Assembly (NCBI RefSeq): GCF_014356525.2 | Contig: NC_052518.1 | Span: forward strand, 98,663,422-98,727,421 | Direction of reading: 5' to 3' | Length of the DNA stretch: 64,000 nt | Source: Nilaparvata lugens | Taxonomy: Eukaryota; Arthropoda; Insecta; Hemiptera; Delphacidae | In this document: positions 24,138 through 39,100 of the stretch, piece by piece | Position numbering within the stretch: position 1 is the stretch's first letter | Layout of the letters: every line of letters starts with the position of its first letter | Program-made: the position numbers and the translations under genes | Notes under the pieces: generated by a model | The model's database searches: none | Told to the model about the DNA's origin: nothing | Seen by the model: the letters and a program-made list of their open reading frames with translations, nothing else

Positions 24138-27100
24138 CCTTGAAAAAGCATTACAATAATTCACAATTAGAAATATAACAACAAAATGAATCAATAGGAA
24201 ATACAAATAAACATAAGGAACTACTTCCCCAAAAGAGCAAGCTCGAGCTTGGGGAAGGAGCAGCCGTACTTTGACTACTTACTTATTATTAATTAACATT
24301 ACAGTATATACATTAACAACTAAAATCAAATCCTTTCAATAAACAAGATAAATCAGTGATGCTATAATAGATCAATATATTTACATACAATATGTTTTAG
24401 AATGCAACAAAATTTGTAAATTATAATAAATTATAATAATGACCAGATATTGCCTAGCCCAGTGTATAACATGATATAAGATGTGGTACATATATGTCTA
24501 CATTGTTGAAAAACGATATGGTAACGTTGTGGAGCTAGAAAAGGATAGCGCTATCTGCTTTTTCGAATGATAAACAAGAATAGCAACTCCAATGTTGATC
24601 AAATACTGCATTTATAATTTATAAGGGTACTTGCACAAACACCGATTTTGTACCGCCGGTTTTTTACCGGCCGTCCAAATTCCAATAGTGACGCGCAGGC
24701 GAGAACGGGATCTGGCACACACGCCGACCGCTGATCGGCGCCGGTGAAATGCCGACGAGCAGCCGGCCACTGCCACTGCGTACCACCGGTGCCGGCGATA
24801 CAGTGGCGCCCATGAGTAAATACAGGCTTGAACACGCACCGATGTTTCTCCGACCGTCCTTGCCAGTTATCGCTACACCATCCTCCATTCTAGTCAACTG
24901 CTCTGCTCTTTTGATAGTGCGAGGTAATTACGTTTAAAATAGGTAACATAGATAAAGATATCCTTATATCGTTAGTGGAAGCAAGACCTGTGTTGTGGTA
25001 TAAGACTTTGGAAACATTTAAAGATCGGAATCTCACCAGGGATGCATGGAGAGAAGTTTGCTGCACTCTCAAAAATTATTTTGAGGATCTAGAGGATACA
25101 GAAAAAAACGCATTTGGTAAGAAGTTTCCTTTATTTTACATTTTATTCGTCCTAATCACTTTTTTCAATTCATTTGGCTAGAATATTAAACAAAAACCTG
25201 AAACAGGGTATCTTTCCAGACGGTTTTAAAATAGCTAGAGTCTTTCCACTTTACAAAAATGGCGACAAATCTCAAAAAATAACTATAGACCCATTTCCCT
25301 TTTAAGCATCTTTTCAAAACATAGAAGCCATAATTCATTCCAATTACCAATAATCTATTATCAAATAAAGATCCCGTAATCTGAACTTAGTGTGAATATA
25401 CCATTATTAGAATATTGTCTTAATCAGGTGGTAAAAAATCGGCCATCCAAAATCGGTGTGTGTGCAAGTAGCCTAACGTGGAACTCACTATAGAATGGAA
25501 ATTAGGGAGAAAACTTACCGAAAAATGCACCATTACTTCATCTTTATCATCGGCTTCAAAACCAGAGACAAGCAGCTTTGTTGTGCGATGATCAACAGTC
25601 GAGTGCACAAAACCACGTCTGAAAAAATCCATCACATTGTTATTAATTTGTAATAAATCAATGGATTGAAATACTCTCTGGAAATATCGAGCTTTTGATC
25701 ATATTATAACAAAATAGAAACCTAAATGTCGATTTTCCTAGCCAAGAACACATCCGGTTGACCGATACTAGGGGATCTACGCAAAACACAGCTTCGCAAT
25801 GCGCATGAGCAGTTAACGTTTCCGTTGAATCAGGTCCATTCTGGGTGATAACGGTTAGGGCCGAAGCACATGAGGCGTTTTTTTTCAAACGAGTCGGCAC
25901 TGCACGATAGGAAGCTCTACAGTTGTACCGATTCTCGATACACCAACCTAATCAGCCAGATATGGACTGTTGGTTTGGGGCGCAGCAAATTACAACTTAA
26001 TAGATTCAATTTTTAAAGCTCAGAAACGTAGGCTATTCTTAAGGTTATGACAAACAGAAACAACCTTTTTCGAACAAGTGAATTGTTCACCGAAAGTAGA
26101 GTTCTCAGCGTCAGACAGTTAGTTATATGTGTTAGTTTTAGTAATTTATACTAAGAAGAATACAAATTTTACCGATTTAATTTTCCATAGCCACAACACC
26201 AGAATTAGAAATCTGAATTTTCTTCTCGTTCCCAGAATGAAAACAGCTTTTGGTCAGAGATCTGTACAATATTTAGGTCCTAGAATTTACAATGAAATCC
26301 CGCAGATCGCAAAGAGCGAAATAAATATAAATAGATTTAAAAGAGCAGTACAGAATTGGTTATATGATACTGGCATTTACCAGACCGAGGAGCTCATTGT
26401 AAGTAAAAAGGATAGGATAAACTACTGTCATCTTCTTATAATATACTTATAAGTATTGTATCCTACCTTTAATAACTAACAAAACTTTATAACTAAAATT
26501 ACTAACTAAATTTTTTATACATGTTTTAGAAAAGAATATTATGATCACCCCGACACATATTATTATAGTGGGGTATCATAATTAGGACCAAGCTTAGTAT
26601 TAGCAACTTTATGTATGTATAATATAATAATTAGGTATATGTTTTGTCAATAAACTCCACTGGTTGCAATTCATTGGCAATCAGAGAAATTGTCATTATT
26701 ATTAATCCTTCCTTTCCTTTCATGGCGCGCCGGTTCGTCTGAAAAAACGCCTCGTGTGTTTCGGCCCTTACTGAGCAGTGTAACTGGCGTATCGTGGAGC
26801 AGATACGCGTGTGATGTGTTATTATGAAAAGCATATTGCCATTTTGAAGCAAAAATCCAACCTCCTAACCTACCCTTTTACTTTTGATCATAGACATTTC
26901 TTTTTGGGTTTTGTTACCATTGCTTATTTAGTACATCGTTACCGGTCGATACTCGTTCTATTGAGCCGCAATCTTCTACTTTACCAATGAGTGATGAATC
27001 ACTTTTGAAAATGAGTTCATGAAACTTGGAATCACTACAATACGTGAGTAAAAAAAATTGTTCATCAGATTTATTTATGTATTATTTATTCATATGGCTT

Positions 27101-30100
27101 TTATCGGCAGAGAGATCCTTTTGGATGTTCTGCCTTGCTGTATTACCCAATGTCATTTCCTATCAACACTCAAGTTTATAGGTTATATATTGGGTTCTTC
27201 ATGTTTTCTCACTAAAAATTTGCACTTTCACTTCCTGAGCTTCTATTTTATAAAGTTTAAAATTAAAAAAAACTTATTTCTAAAGACAAATTCATATTTG
27301 AAAAGTAAACAAATATAAAATTTTAAATATACATCTAAATAATTGATGGCATGTCGAAATAAATGTGAAAGTATCGTGTGTTAATACACCGCAGATTCTT
27401 ACAAAATATGATTGAACAACTTCTCAGATGTCATCGTGAGGTTGCCAACTTCATATCCTGATTGATCCGTCCTTCATGTGGATCAATTATGTATAGTAAT
27501 TTGACTCGTTATTTATTGAAGCCCCCTCGTATAATTAAGAAAATATTATAAATGCTTCCATACCTTCCTCCCCTGTAGATTGTTCCTCTAGTAGGGAACG
27601 GAGTAACGGGAGGCGGAACTGCAGCTGGTTGCTCGCTTATCATTCCCAAAGTTTTGACTTGCATTTTCAACTCGAGAACCATTTTTTGCAACTTTGTTGT
27701 GTCTTTACCTTCCTGCTGCTGGTTGAAAATATCAAGCTCTGCATCTAATATCTTTCTTTGAGCCTGGAAACAAAATATTACACTTTTAATTCAAGTCTTC
27801 AGCTACGAGACCTGTACAAAAATATTACTCATGATTAATCGAAGACTCTGTTGCATATCCATACTTTTCACTATTAAAATTAAACTTGTATTTTAAAAAC
27901 ACTTAAGGAGTGAAAATGCACTTCCATTGGTAGTGAAGATTGTTTCAATCTGTTGTATGGTCATCATTAGACTGTCATTCAGTCAATACACCCTACATAA
28001 CTGTCGATACAGTCTGATGATGACCATACAACAGATCGAAACAATCGTCACTACCAATGTAAGTGCATTTTCACTCCATAAGTGTTTTTTTTTTAATTCG
28101 AGTCTAGTATATTAGATTTTGACAAATTCATAAATTTTAAGAATATGGTAGCCCAGTGGTCTCCAACCTTTGTTATCCAAGGGCCACATTGTTAATTCTT
28201 GGGAGGCTTAGAGGGCCAATAATAAGAATGATGTACGTGGAATCTGACTTGTGGGGACACACACGACGGGGGGATTTGGGGGGTGTAAAATTATTATATT
28301 TCCATTAAAATAATATGAGGAGTTTCAAGTAGGTTTAATTGAAACACAGGAAGAAACAAACCAATTCATTTCAATACAAAGTTCAATTTATTGAGTGTAA
28401 AAAGGTCATACAATCCATGAATTCAGCAAGTTAAAACAAAATGATAACTTTTTTAATAGTAATAAGACAACTTGACAATACACGAATTTACAGAAAGTTA
28501 CCAAGCTAAAAGAGAATACTTATTTTTAGTGAGAAGATTGCATTTCTTTTCCACTCAGAATGTCCGCTCATTTAGAATCAAACTTTGTGGTTCCGATCAT
28601 TAAAATTGTTTTCAAATGTTCATCTGACAAAGAAGATCTGTATTTGGATTTAACAAACTTCATTTTTGAAAATGTCTGCTCACACTTGTAGGTAGATCCA
28701 AGGAGAGAAAACATAGCTTAAGCATGGTTTTTTATGTTTTTAGAGTCTTTTTCTGAGAGAGATATGTACAGTCCGTGCTAATATCTCGCAATGGTTGATC
28801 GTTTACAGCTTATTTTAAACTTATTAAGAAATGGAGTGGCTAGTAAGAGAAGAGTACTGAACTCACAGTTGTCAAAAATGTGTATAGATATAAATTTTTA
28901 AAAATCTGTAGCAATAACTCTCGGTCGAACGGACAATATCTATCCGCGGGCCGTAGGTTGGAGAGCCCTGTGGTAGCCTATTGGCATAGAGAAACAATAG
29001 CATAAGTAGATATCCCATAGTATAGGGCGTTAATGTCGCAACTTTTACTGTTATCTCAAGCCCTATACCATGGGATATCTACTTACGCTATTGTTTCTAT
29101 CTATGCTATTGGTTAGTCTGTTGATTAATTGGTTAGTCTTCACTGATTTCTAGAGCCAAATTTAGCGTTTCGCAAAGAATGAATAATACTCATGTATTTT
29201 ACAACATATCCAATAAGAACTATACTCAAATTTAGTTTGAGGATATTTCCCCAAATCAAATTCTATTGCGATACCCTAACAAATAAATGAATGAAGTTGG
29301 TGTAATATTCTAACAAAAACTGTTCTTCATGTACACTAGCATAGAATCTGGCGGATAGGATGAAGTATTGGCACAGAATAGGTACAGAATGGAAACTGTC
29401 AATAAAACGCCTATCTAATCAATGCTTTTTACATGGCGCAAATACTAGACACGTCACGTGACCTTGGGAAGTTCCAATCCTGGTTTTCTGATTGGCTCGT
29501 GGCAGTGAACGAAATCAATTGATCCGGATCATTAAAGTGATCCGAACCTACCATCAATACTATTACAATGCGGCGCTTCCTAACAAGATGGCGGATTTTT
29601 GCGACAGGGTACTAGCCAAGTTTCCATACTGTATGTATACTGTGGTATTGGATAGGAGGTAATAGGAGATGAAGTACTGGCGGATAGGAGGTAAGCAGTA
29701 TTGAAAAAATGAACAAAAATGGTCATCAATTTTAAAAATCTATCTTATCTATTATAATTATCTCCATATTCGAATCCAAAGGTCCCTTTGAAAAGCATGG
29801 TTGAATCTCTTTTAAGCTTTCACATGCATTATAAAATAATTCACTGGTCCGAGTGGAAAATGTTGGAAACTAGACTAAAAAATAAATTACTTCATTAGAC
29901 ATCCACAACTTGAAAAATATGGAAATAATGGATCGACCAGATAAATTTTCAACAGATGCTTAGAGAGTTATCTACACAATTGTTCAGTACATGAAAATAA
30001 ATTTTATATCTTGCATATCCTTCATTTAATGAAAAGATTAGTACATTTTTTTATTATTTCTTGATTCTATCATATACGAAAAATTATTATTATTATTTCT

Positions 30101-33100
30101 TGGGAAATCCTTGTTATACTATATATTCCAAAAATACGCTCATAATATTTCAGAATTAACGTATGAGGTCCACAGTGAATACCTAAATTTCATGTACAAA
30201 TTATATAACAGTTATATAATTTGTACATGGAATTATTATTAAAATTATTATTCCCAATAAAAAGCCTTTTGTTTTATAGAGTAAAGTATCAGTATCAGTT
30301 ACTGATAGATCATATAACAAGATTCCTTTAGCTTTAGATCATATAACAAAAATTATTATTCCCAATAAAAACCCTTTTTTTTATAAAGTGAAGTATCAGT
30401 ATCAGTTACAGTTACTGATACTTTACTTTATAAAACAAAAGTGGTTTTATTGGGAATAATAATTTTTGTTATAATTCATTATTGAAATGAGGGCACATTA
30501 CTAGATAAAAGTAATTGAATATTATTCTAACACTAGGTAAACAAAGTATTTCAATTACTATTTCTTTGCTCAATCTACATTTTAATTTATGATGTAATAT
30601 TGAATACTGAATAGTTTCTATGTGAGATCAAAAGGTTTTTCAAAGTGAAAATTAACTACTATACCTCTTCTTTAGTCTTTTTCAGCGTATCAAGGGTAAC
30701 CTTAGGTTTTGATTCAGTCATTTTATCGACATCAGCTGCTATTTCTTGCCTTGTTTTTTCAATATTATCCTGAAAACAAAAACATAATAGAAGTTTAAAT
30801 GATTCAATGTATAAAAGCATGTAGAATGGTTATTAAAGCGTAAAATATAATACGAAATTTGTTTAAATACTGTTTTTGAAATTGGTTTTATGAATAATAT
30901 AAGACGTAACATAATGTTGATTTCAATTGAATTGATTCATTGATTCAATCATAACATAACATATTCATTAAACCATAACAGTAGTGGTAATAAATAACAT
31001 CAGCCGTATTTACTGAATACAAGCAAGTATATCTGTGTCTCCGCTAAAGCCACCTGTCTTTTTATATAGATAATAATGCTGTAATCAGCTGTCTCCAGTG
31101 GAACCTTTATTGCTTTGGGTGTTTTTCGGAGTGCTATGGTGGACTGCAATGGGGAGTGATCAGACCCAGTGGCGCATCGCCAACCCTCAATCTCTGAGGA
31201 ATGACATCCTACAACTGTGTCATGACTCTCCCTGGTGTGGCCACCCAGGAGTAGAGAAAACGCTTGCAAGGGTACAACAGCAGTACTATTGGCCCAAACT
31301 GCGAGAGGATGTGCGAAAGTATGTGGGGGCATGTCACCAATGTGCACTCCGAAAAACACCCAAAGCAATAAAGGTTCCACTGGAGACAGCTCATGAACCA
31401 AACCAACCCTTTGAGCTCGTATCCATGGATATTGTGGGTCCTCTACCAGTCAGTCAGAAAGGAAATCGATACTATGTGAGCTTCATCGACCATTTCACAC
31501 GGTATGCTGAAGCTCAGCCCTTGCAAGATCAGACAGCAGAAAGTATTGCCAATGCCTTTGCAACTCAGATCATAACAAGACATGTACATGGTGTACCTGG
31601 TAGACTCCTGACTGACCAGGGAAAGAATTTTGAATCCAAACTGTTTCGTGAAACATGTAGACTGTTGGGTATCAACAAGATTCGCACAACCCCCTATCAT
31701 CCTGAAGGCAATGGAAGAGTGGAACGACTTCATCGAACACTAAGTGACACCATGGCCCACAATGTACAGCGAGATGGGACTGATTGGGATAAGTGGTTAC
31801 CATATGCTTTGATGGCATATCGATCAGTACCACATACATCAACTGGGTATTCACCATATTATCTGTTGCATGGACGAGAGATGATATTACCTGGGAACAC
31901 CCCTATCCCAAAGGATATCCAAGGACAAACTGTTGAGAAGCATCTGAAGTTATACCCATTGTTATTGTATAGTAGCTGATACAGCACTTAGAATAGTATA
32001 TAAGCTCTAGTAATTAAGATTCTTTGTCTCATTTCTGTATTTTGGGCAGTCACTATGCCGGTTTGTTTCTTGAATAAATCTTTTTAAAAAGGATGTCACG
32101 TGTTCCATTTACTTAACTGGCGCCCGAACAAACGAGACCGCAGACGTTTCGGTAAAGTTCAATTAACTTTTTTTTCGCGACCAACTGTCTCGAATCCAAA
32201 ACGCGAGTGTAACTCCTCATCTGCGGCCTACCCTCATCACTCTGGAACCAAGTGCACAGCCTTCCATCCTGGCAGAGAGAAACAACACCTGGCGGCCCCT
32301 AACCAACAGAGAACCAAGCGACACGGATTCATCCACGGACGAGGACCAGGACGATCCAAGTACGCTCTCCAAACCAGTTGTGAGTACCAAACAAAAGAAC
32401 TTCATCAAACCCTCAAAACTGCATCCAGTCTTATCTTCAACTTCAGATATTTCAAAAATGGCAACAATCACTAAACCTATTCCACATGAACTCTTGAGAT
32501 ACATACCTCATTACGATGGTACTTCTCACAAGTTACATCAATTCATATCTACTTGCGAAGACCTTTCTATCGGCTACTGTGCTGATAACATTCAAGAAAA
32601 AGAAGCTAATCACTGGATTATTTTCAAAGCTGCTATGTGCAAACTTAAACTTACAGGTTTACTATTAGAAAATTTGATTTGTCAACTGAATGCTACACTT
32701 GTAAATACTTTTGTGCATGGAGTTCACCCAACATTAGGGTCACATTTGCAAGTACTACAAGTACAAGACCTAGATGATGCTAGGAATAAGTTAATAAACG
32801 ATTGTAGTATTGTATTACAGCAACTACGCTACAAAACCACTATTGAAACAATGAACAGGGTAGATAGTAGGAAACATTCCAACAACACAACAACATTTAA
32901 AAATCCTAATTACGAACAAAACTTTCAAAAACAATGGTCACACGACAATTCTTTCGAACAAACACACAGACCCTTCCAAAGTAGACAACAATTTTCACCA
33001 CACAATGTTCAACAAACTAACTTCCCCCAAAACTTTCAACAAAATTTTTCAAATCAAAGCTTCCAAAAACAAAACTATCGTCCAAACTTTCAACAAAATT

Positions 33101-36100
33101 TTTCAAATCAAAGCTTCCAAAAACAAAACTATCGTCCAAACTTTCAACAACAACGTTTTCCACAACAAAGCTTTCAGCAGCAAAACAGTAATTTCAAACC
33201 TAACACTCAAGTAAGTTCGTCAAACACAGTGTCTATGCGCACTCAAAGAACAGACCCTGTACAAAAATTGAAAACTTACAGATCACCATATGAAGTAAAC
33301 TACTTAGAGGAAGAACCAGAAGATAACTACAATCAGAACCCGATTGAGGCTATGCAATGTCAAATAAACACTTTGACTGAATCACTCAACAAACTCACGA
33401 ACCATTTTTTAGAGTCAGGCCCCCAGTTTTCGGAGGACCCCCCAAGCGACTCGACTTGAACATCTTAAACAAATCTCTTCCTTACTTTCTCGATCAAAAG
33501 AAAAGAAAATGGCTAGTAGACACAGGATCTGCTAAAAACTATATGCATCCATCATTGGTCTCTCCTGAGATCACTCGATACAAGGAAGACTTTATTGTAA
33601 AAACTCCTAATGGAGAAAGTAAAGGAAACGAATATATTTTTTTCAACACTGAAAATGTATTTTCCCAACCCCATAGAATAAAGATGTATATATTTGATTT
33701 CTCCACTAAGTATGACATACTTCTTGGAAATGAAACTTTACGTGCGTTTAAGATGAATGTAAACTTTGCTAATGATAAACTTGAATATAAGGATGGAATG
33801 AAAGAATTGTTGTTTTTGCTAGATAATAAGAGTGTTACATTACAACCAGGCTACAACGTGATCTCAATCCCGGTTAAGTCAGCCCCAAATGTAACAACAG
33901 GATTAATTAAAGAAGTGAATACAGATGTATATACTGTTGAAGAAGGTATTGTAGAAATCACTGATAATAAATGTAAATGTGTTGTTTTTTCAAATGAGCT
34001 TCTGACTATCTATCCGGAGCCCATGGATGTAGAAGATGTAGAAGAAATTATAGAGCCAAAACAATTCACGACCAATTGTCCTGAAAACTTGGCAGATATA
34101 ATTCAAGATATACCATCTCTATTACGAACAAGTCACATGAACGAGGAAGAAAAACTTAAAATAATTAGCCTAGTTCAGCAGTTCCCTGAAATAATAAAAC
34201 GAGAAAATGATCCCTTGAGTAGTACAAATTTGCTAAAACATACAATCAATACGAAAGACGATCTTCCCGTCTACACAAAAAACTACAGATACCCACAGAT
34301 TTATAGGGAAGATATTGAATTTGAAATCGACAAACTACTAAAAAACAAAATTATCCAACACTCCAATTCGCCATACAACAGCCCTATTTGGGTGGTTCCC
34401 AAAAAACCTGATGCATCAGGCAAGCGGAAAATCCGTATGGTTCTAGATTACCGTAAATTGAATGATAAAACTATTGATGATAAATTCCCCCTACCCAACA
34501 TTGAAGATCTGTTTGGCAAAATAGGCAGGGCTACATACTTTTCAGCCATTGATCTGGCCTCCGGTTTTCATCAAATCCAAATGGACCCGCAATCCGTACC
34601 TAAGACAGCTTTCTCAACAGAGCACGGACATTACGAGTTTTTACGTATGCCGTTTGGGTTAAAGAATGCACCCCCTACGTTTCAGAGGGCCATGAACATA
34701 ATTTTTTCAAGAATGACCAATGTACTAGTCTACATGGATGATATAATAATTTTCTCTGATAGCCTTGAGGAACATTTAAAGCATTTGAAATCGGCATTTA
34801 CGAAACTAAAAGAACACAATTTGAAAATTCAACTTGATAAAACTGAGTTTTTCAAGCGTGAGTTGTTGTATTTAGGGCACATCATTTCGGAAAAAGGTGT
34901 GATGCCTAACCCCTCTAAAGTTGAAGCCATAAAAAACTTTCCAATCCCTAAGACCGCCAAAGAAATCAAACAATTTCTTGGACTGACCGGTTACTATCGC
35001 AAAATGATTAGAAACTATGCTAAAATAGCTAAACCACTCACTGCTGCTTTGAGAAAAGATGTAAAGATCAATCCCAATAGCAAGGACTACAGGGAGGCTT
35101 TTGAAAATTTGAAACTAATGTTACAAAACAGCCCCATCCTACAATTACCTGACTTCTCGAAACAGTTTCTTGTCACCACAGACGCGAGCAACTTTGCCAT
35201 CGGAGGTGTATTGTCCCAAAAGTTTGATGGTAATGACCTCCCAATAGCCTATGCATCACGAACACTTAATAAGAGTGAGGTTAACTTATCGACTATAGAA
35301 AAAGAGCTACTTGCTATTGTATGGGTATGCAAACATTTCAGACCATATCTATACGGACGAAAATTTTTGATTCAAACAGACCACAAACCTTTACAATGGC
35401 TTAGAAACATAAAAGAACCTAATTCAAAACTACTCAGATGGAAGTTACTTTTAGATGAATTTGACTTTGAGATTAATTACGTGCAGGGAAAAACCAATCA
35501 CGTGGCAGATGCACTGTCCCGCATACCCTCGCAGCCCATCAATTTAATGGACAACGATGATAATGACTTTTTAGGCTTCGGCAACGAAGACCTACCCTTT
35601 CATGGCTTTGACGACATAAACGTAGACGATTTGATTCAGTTGAATAGTAACGATGACCCACCACCGATAGATGATCCTAATGGTTATCTTGATGACATCG
35701 CGAATGCTTTAACTCGATTCAATAACCAAGATGATGCTAATGCTAATACTTCTGAGCCCCATGATATGGAAAATAATGATTGTGGTACTGGTAGCTCTGT
35801 TTTCGATATGAATGACTATATTCTTCTTCGTGAAGACAATGCCGATCATACCGATACTCATCAACCAACTAAAGAAATTGACGACAATGCTTTACCAATT
35901 CATAATGACACTGACAGCCTTGTGACAATTCATTCAGCAGACAGTTCAAATGAACAAATTCAGATAGTAGACGACGATAAAATATTGAACGTTGAACATA
36001 ATCAGATACTTATTGAACGCGGAAACAAAACACCTACCCTTCAGAAAATTTTTGATAAGAACAGACTCCTTCTCTGTTTTCAAGACCCCTTAGATTTCGA

Positions 36101-39100
36101 ACACATAAACAAATTTTGTTTAGAATACCTGAAACCGAATACCACATATGGTGTATATTGTTCAAAAGATGGTTTATTGAGTAATCAGTACGAATCAATG
36201 TTTAACAACTTTGCTAAAGTCATTAAGGAAAGTTTCAACTCAGTTAAGATTAAGCGGTATAAAAAAGTTAATCTTGACATTACTGATCCCGACGAACAAA
36301 AAGAAGTAGTTTCCAATTATCATACTGGAAAAACCTATCATAGAGGAATTTCAGAGAGTTACTCACACATTCGACGACGGTACTATTGGCCTTCAATGAT
36401 GCGTGATATTACTAACTTCATAAACAAATGCCCAATATGTTTAAAGACTAAATACGAACGTCGTCCCATTCGTGCAGAATACAAAGTATCCCCTACTCCT
36501 ACAAAGCCCTTTGAAAAACTGCAACTTGATGCCTTTCAGTATGACAAACGTAAATTTTTATCAATCATCGACTGTTTCTCCAAACGACTCGTAGTCTACC
36601 CCCTCACGAGTCTTAATCAAATCGAGGTAAAAGACCATCTCTTCGACTATTTTTCTCTCTATCAGATGGACAACGGCAGAGAATTTGACAACGCTGGTTT
36701 ACGTGATTTTCTAAAACTTTATGAAGTCGAACCTTATTATGTTACCCCTGGTCATCCAGACTCGCAAGGGTTAATTGAAAGAACTCACTCCACTCTAATT
36801 GAACTTTTAAATTCTATCCAACTTCAAAATAGAAATAATACCACTGAAGCCAACATGAAAACGGCCGTGATTGCGTTCAATAACACACTCAATTCCACCT
36901 TAAAAATGACACCAATGGAAATAACATTCGGCATCTCTGAGAATTCTTTTCTGAATGACACTACAGAACAACTTATCACTGAAGAGCGTACAAAAGAGTA
37001 TCATGATAGGTTACAGCTTATACATAGATTGGTAAAAGATAAGGTAGAGATGGAAAAACAAACTAGGACAGAATTATTGAATAAGAATAGGGAAACAGAC
37101 GTCGAAATCCCCGAAGCCCCGTTTATTAAAACAACCTTCAATAAAAAGAACAAGCCAAAATTCTTCCAAGTACAATATGATAAACAACAAAATGTTGCTA
37201 CAAATTCCAGAGCAATTCAAAAACGACCATTCAAAATCCATCCTAATAGGATGAAACGACCACGGAAAATAGTTAAAAAGAAAAATAATAAATTTGTTTC
37301 AGAACAAGATGATCCTCATTCTCCTGCTGCTGGTCCCAGCAATGTCGTATAAAGTAACGGACTTGACCAAATCATCTGGCATTACACCAGTTCGAGTACA
37401 GAACTCCTTCATTATAAATGGCACATACACATACATGCACAACATAAACATTACACGACTACATGTTGAACTAACACATATTGAAGACTCTGTAAACCTT
37501 TTAAGAGCTAAGGATAGTGATAAGAATCGTTGTAATATTTTACGTTTGTATTTAGATGATATTAAGTTAAAATTTGATCATATTCATATAAATAATCTTA
37601 GAATTAAGAGAGTTCTCATAAACGGACTTGGTTCCGCAATAAACTGGATTACAGGAAATATGGACTCTGACGACAAAGCGAAATATGACAAAATTTTAGA
37701 GAAAGTGCAAGCAAGTGAATATCATTTAGAGCATAATGTCGAAAATCAATTGTCAATCAATAGAAACTTGATACACAAATTTAACAATGGGATTGATGTC
37801 ATTCATGCCAACAATGTCAAGCTGAAAAATTATTTTAATTCAATCACCACTCAATTCACTTCAATAGAGCTAACTCAACAACATTCTTTCTTATTCAACA
37901 CATTGACTCTCATAAAAAATAAAATAGACGATATTATGGTGAGCTTAGAATTTTGTCGACTAAACATAATCCATTCAAGTATTCTGTCTAGAAACGAATT
38001 GTCTTTATTAATTCATTCGGCTAAATTGTCTCTCATTTCTGATGAACCCGAAATTTTGTGGCAGCTAGGGTCTGCACATTGTCATGTGAAAGATGATTTC
38101 ATTACTTATTTTATACAATTGCCTTTGTATTCTCATGCCTATGAGACATTTTTTCTCCTATCTTACCCAGTCGTAAAAGGAAATGAGTTGCGAACAATTG
38201 TTGAACATCCGTCCTTCATAATTCGAAAAGATAACTCATTGTTTACAGGAGATTGTTTACTAATAAGAAATAATTATTATTGTAAGAATATGTCTAGAAT
38301 AGTTAATAAGTGTATAAGTCAACTTTTAGACGATAAGGACCTTCATGATTGTAAATCTTTGGTTATAAGTGAGGCTCAACCTTTTATAAGATACATTCAA
38401 GTCATAAATAAATATTTAATGTTCAATATTACTACTTGCACTATAAGTAAACAAAATCAAAACATTACAATTTATCCAAGGAAGACTCAATTACTGAACC
38501 TTGAAGAATCAGAAAAGCTGTTTAATTTTTTAGAACCATACGTTTATTGGGAAAGCATTGTATCCTTACCCTCAGAACAACCTGCGAGAACACTATATAC
38601 AAATCTATCTTTCGACTTGATCCATAAAGCTAATCTAAATATAGAACCACTAGAAATTATAGAGGATTTTACAGCTGAAAGCAATTACCTACTTCATTAT
38701 ATTCTTATCCCAATTGGATTTTTTGTGCTGTTGATAATAATTGCAGTTATTTATTACAAATGTAAAATCTCATTGAAATTTTGTAATCGAAATATTCCTG
38801 ATAAGAAACAAATAGCTTGTAACTTAGGCGGACCGTACCTCCCAACCGAAACTCCTACTTGAAAAATTGTTCTCACACTTTTGTATTAGTATGTATTGAT
38901 AACTTAGTTGAGTATTATTTTATATTGTTTTTAACCAGTTTTTGTATTTTGGGTCTTATCAGTTTTTGGTCGCTGAGGACAGCTCCAAACTTGGGGAGGG
39001 AGAAGTTATACCCATTGTTATTGTATAGTAGCTGATACAGCACTTAGAATAGTATATAAGCTCTAGTAATTAAGATTCTTTGTCTCATTTCTGTATTTTG

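Noticed and set aside
31098..31134. N-terminus of the integrase frame at 31098
   Set aside because: This stretch is the reverse complement of an internal integrase segment, so it is a rearrangement and not a natural start.
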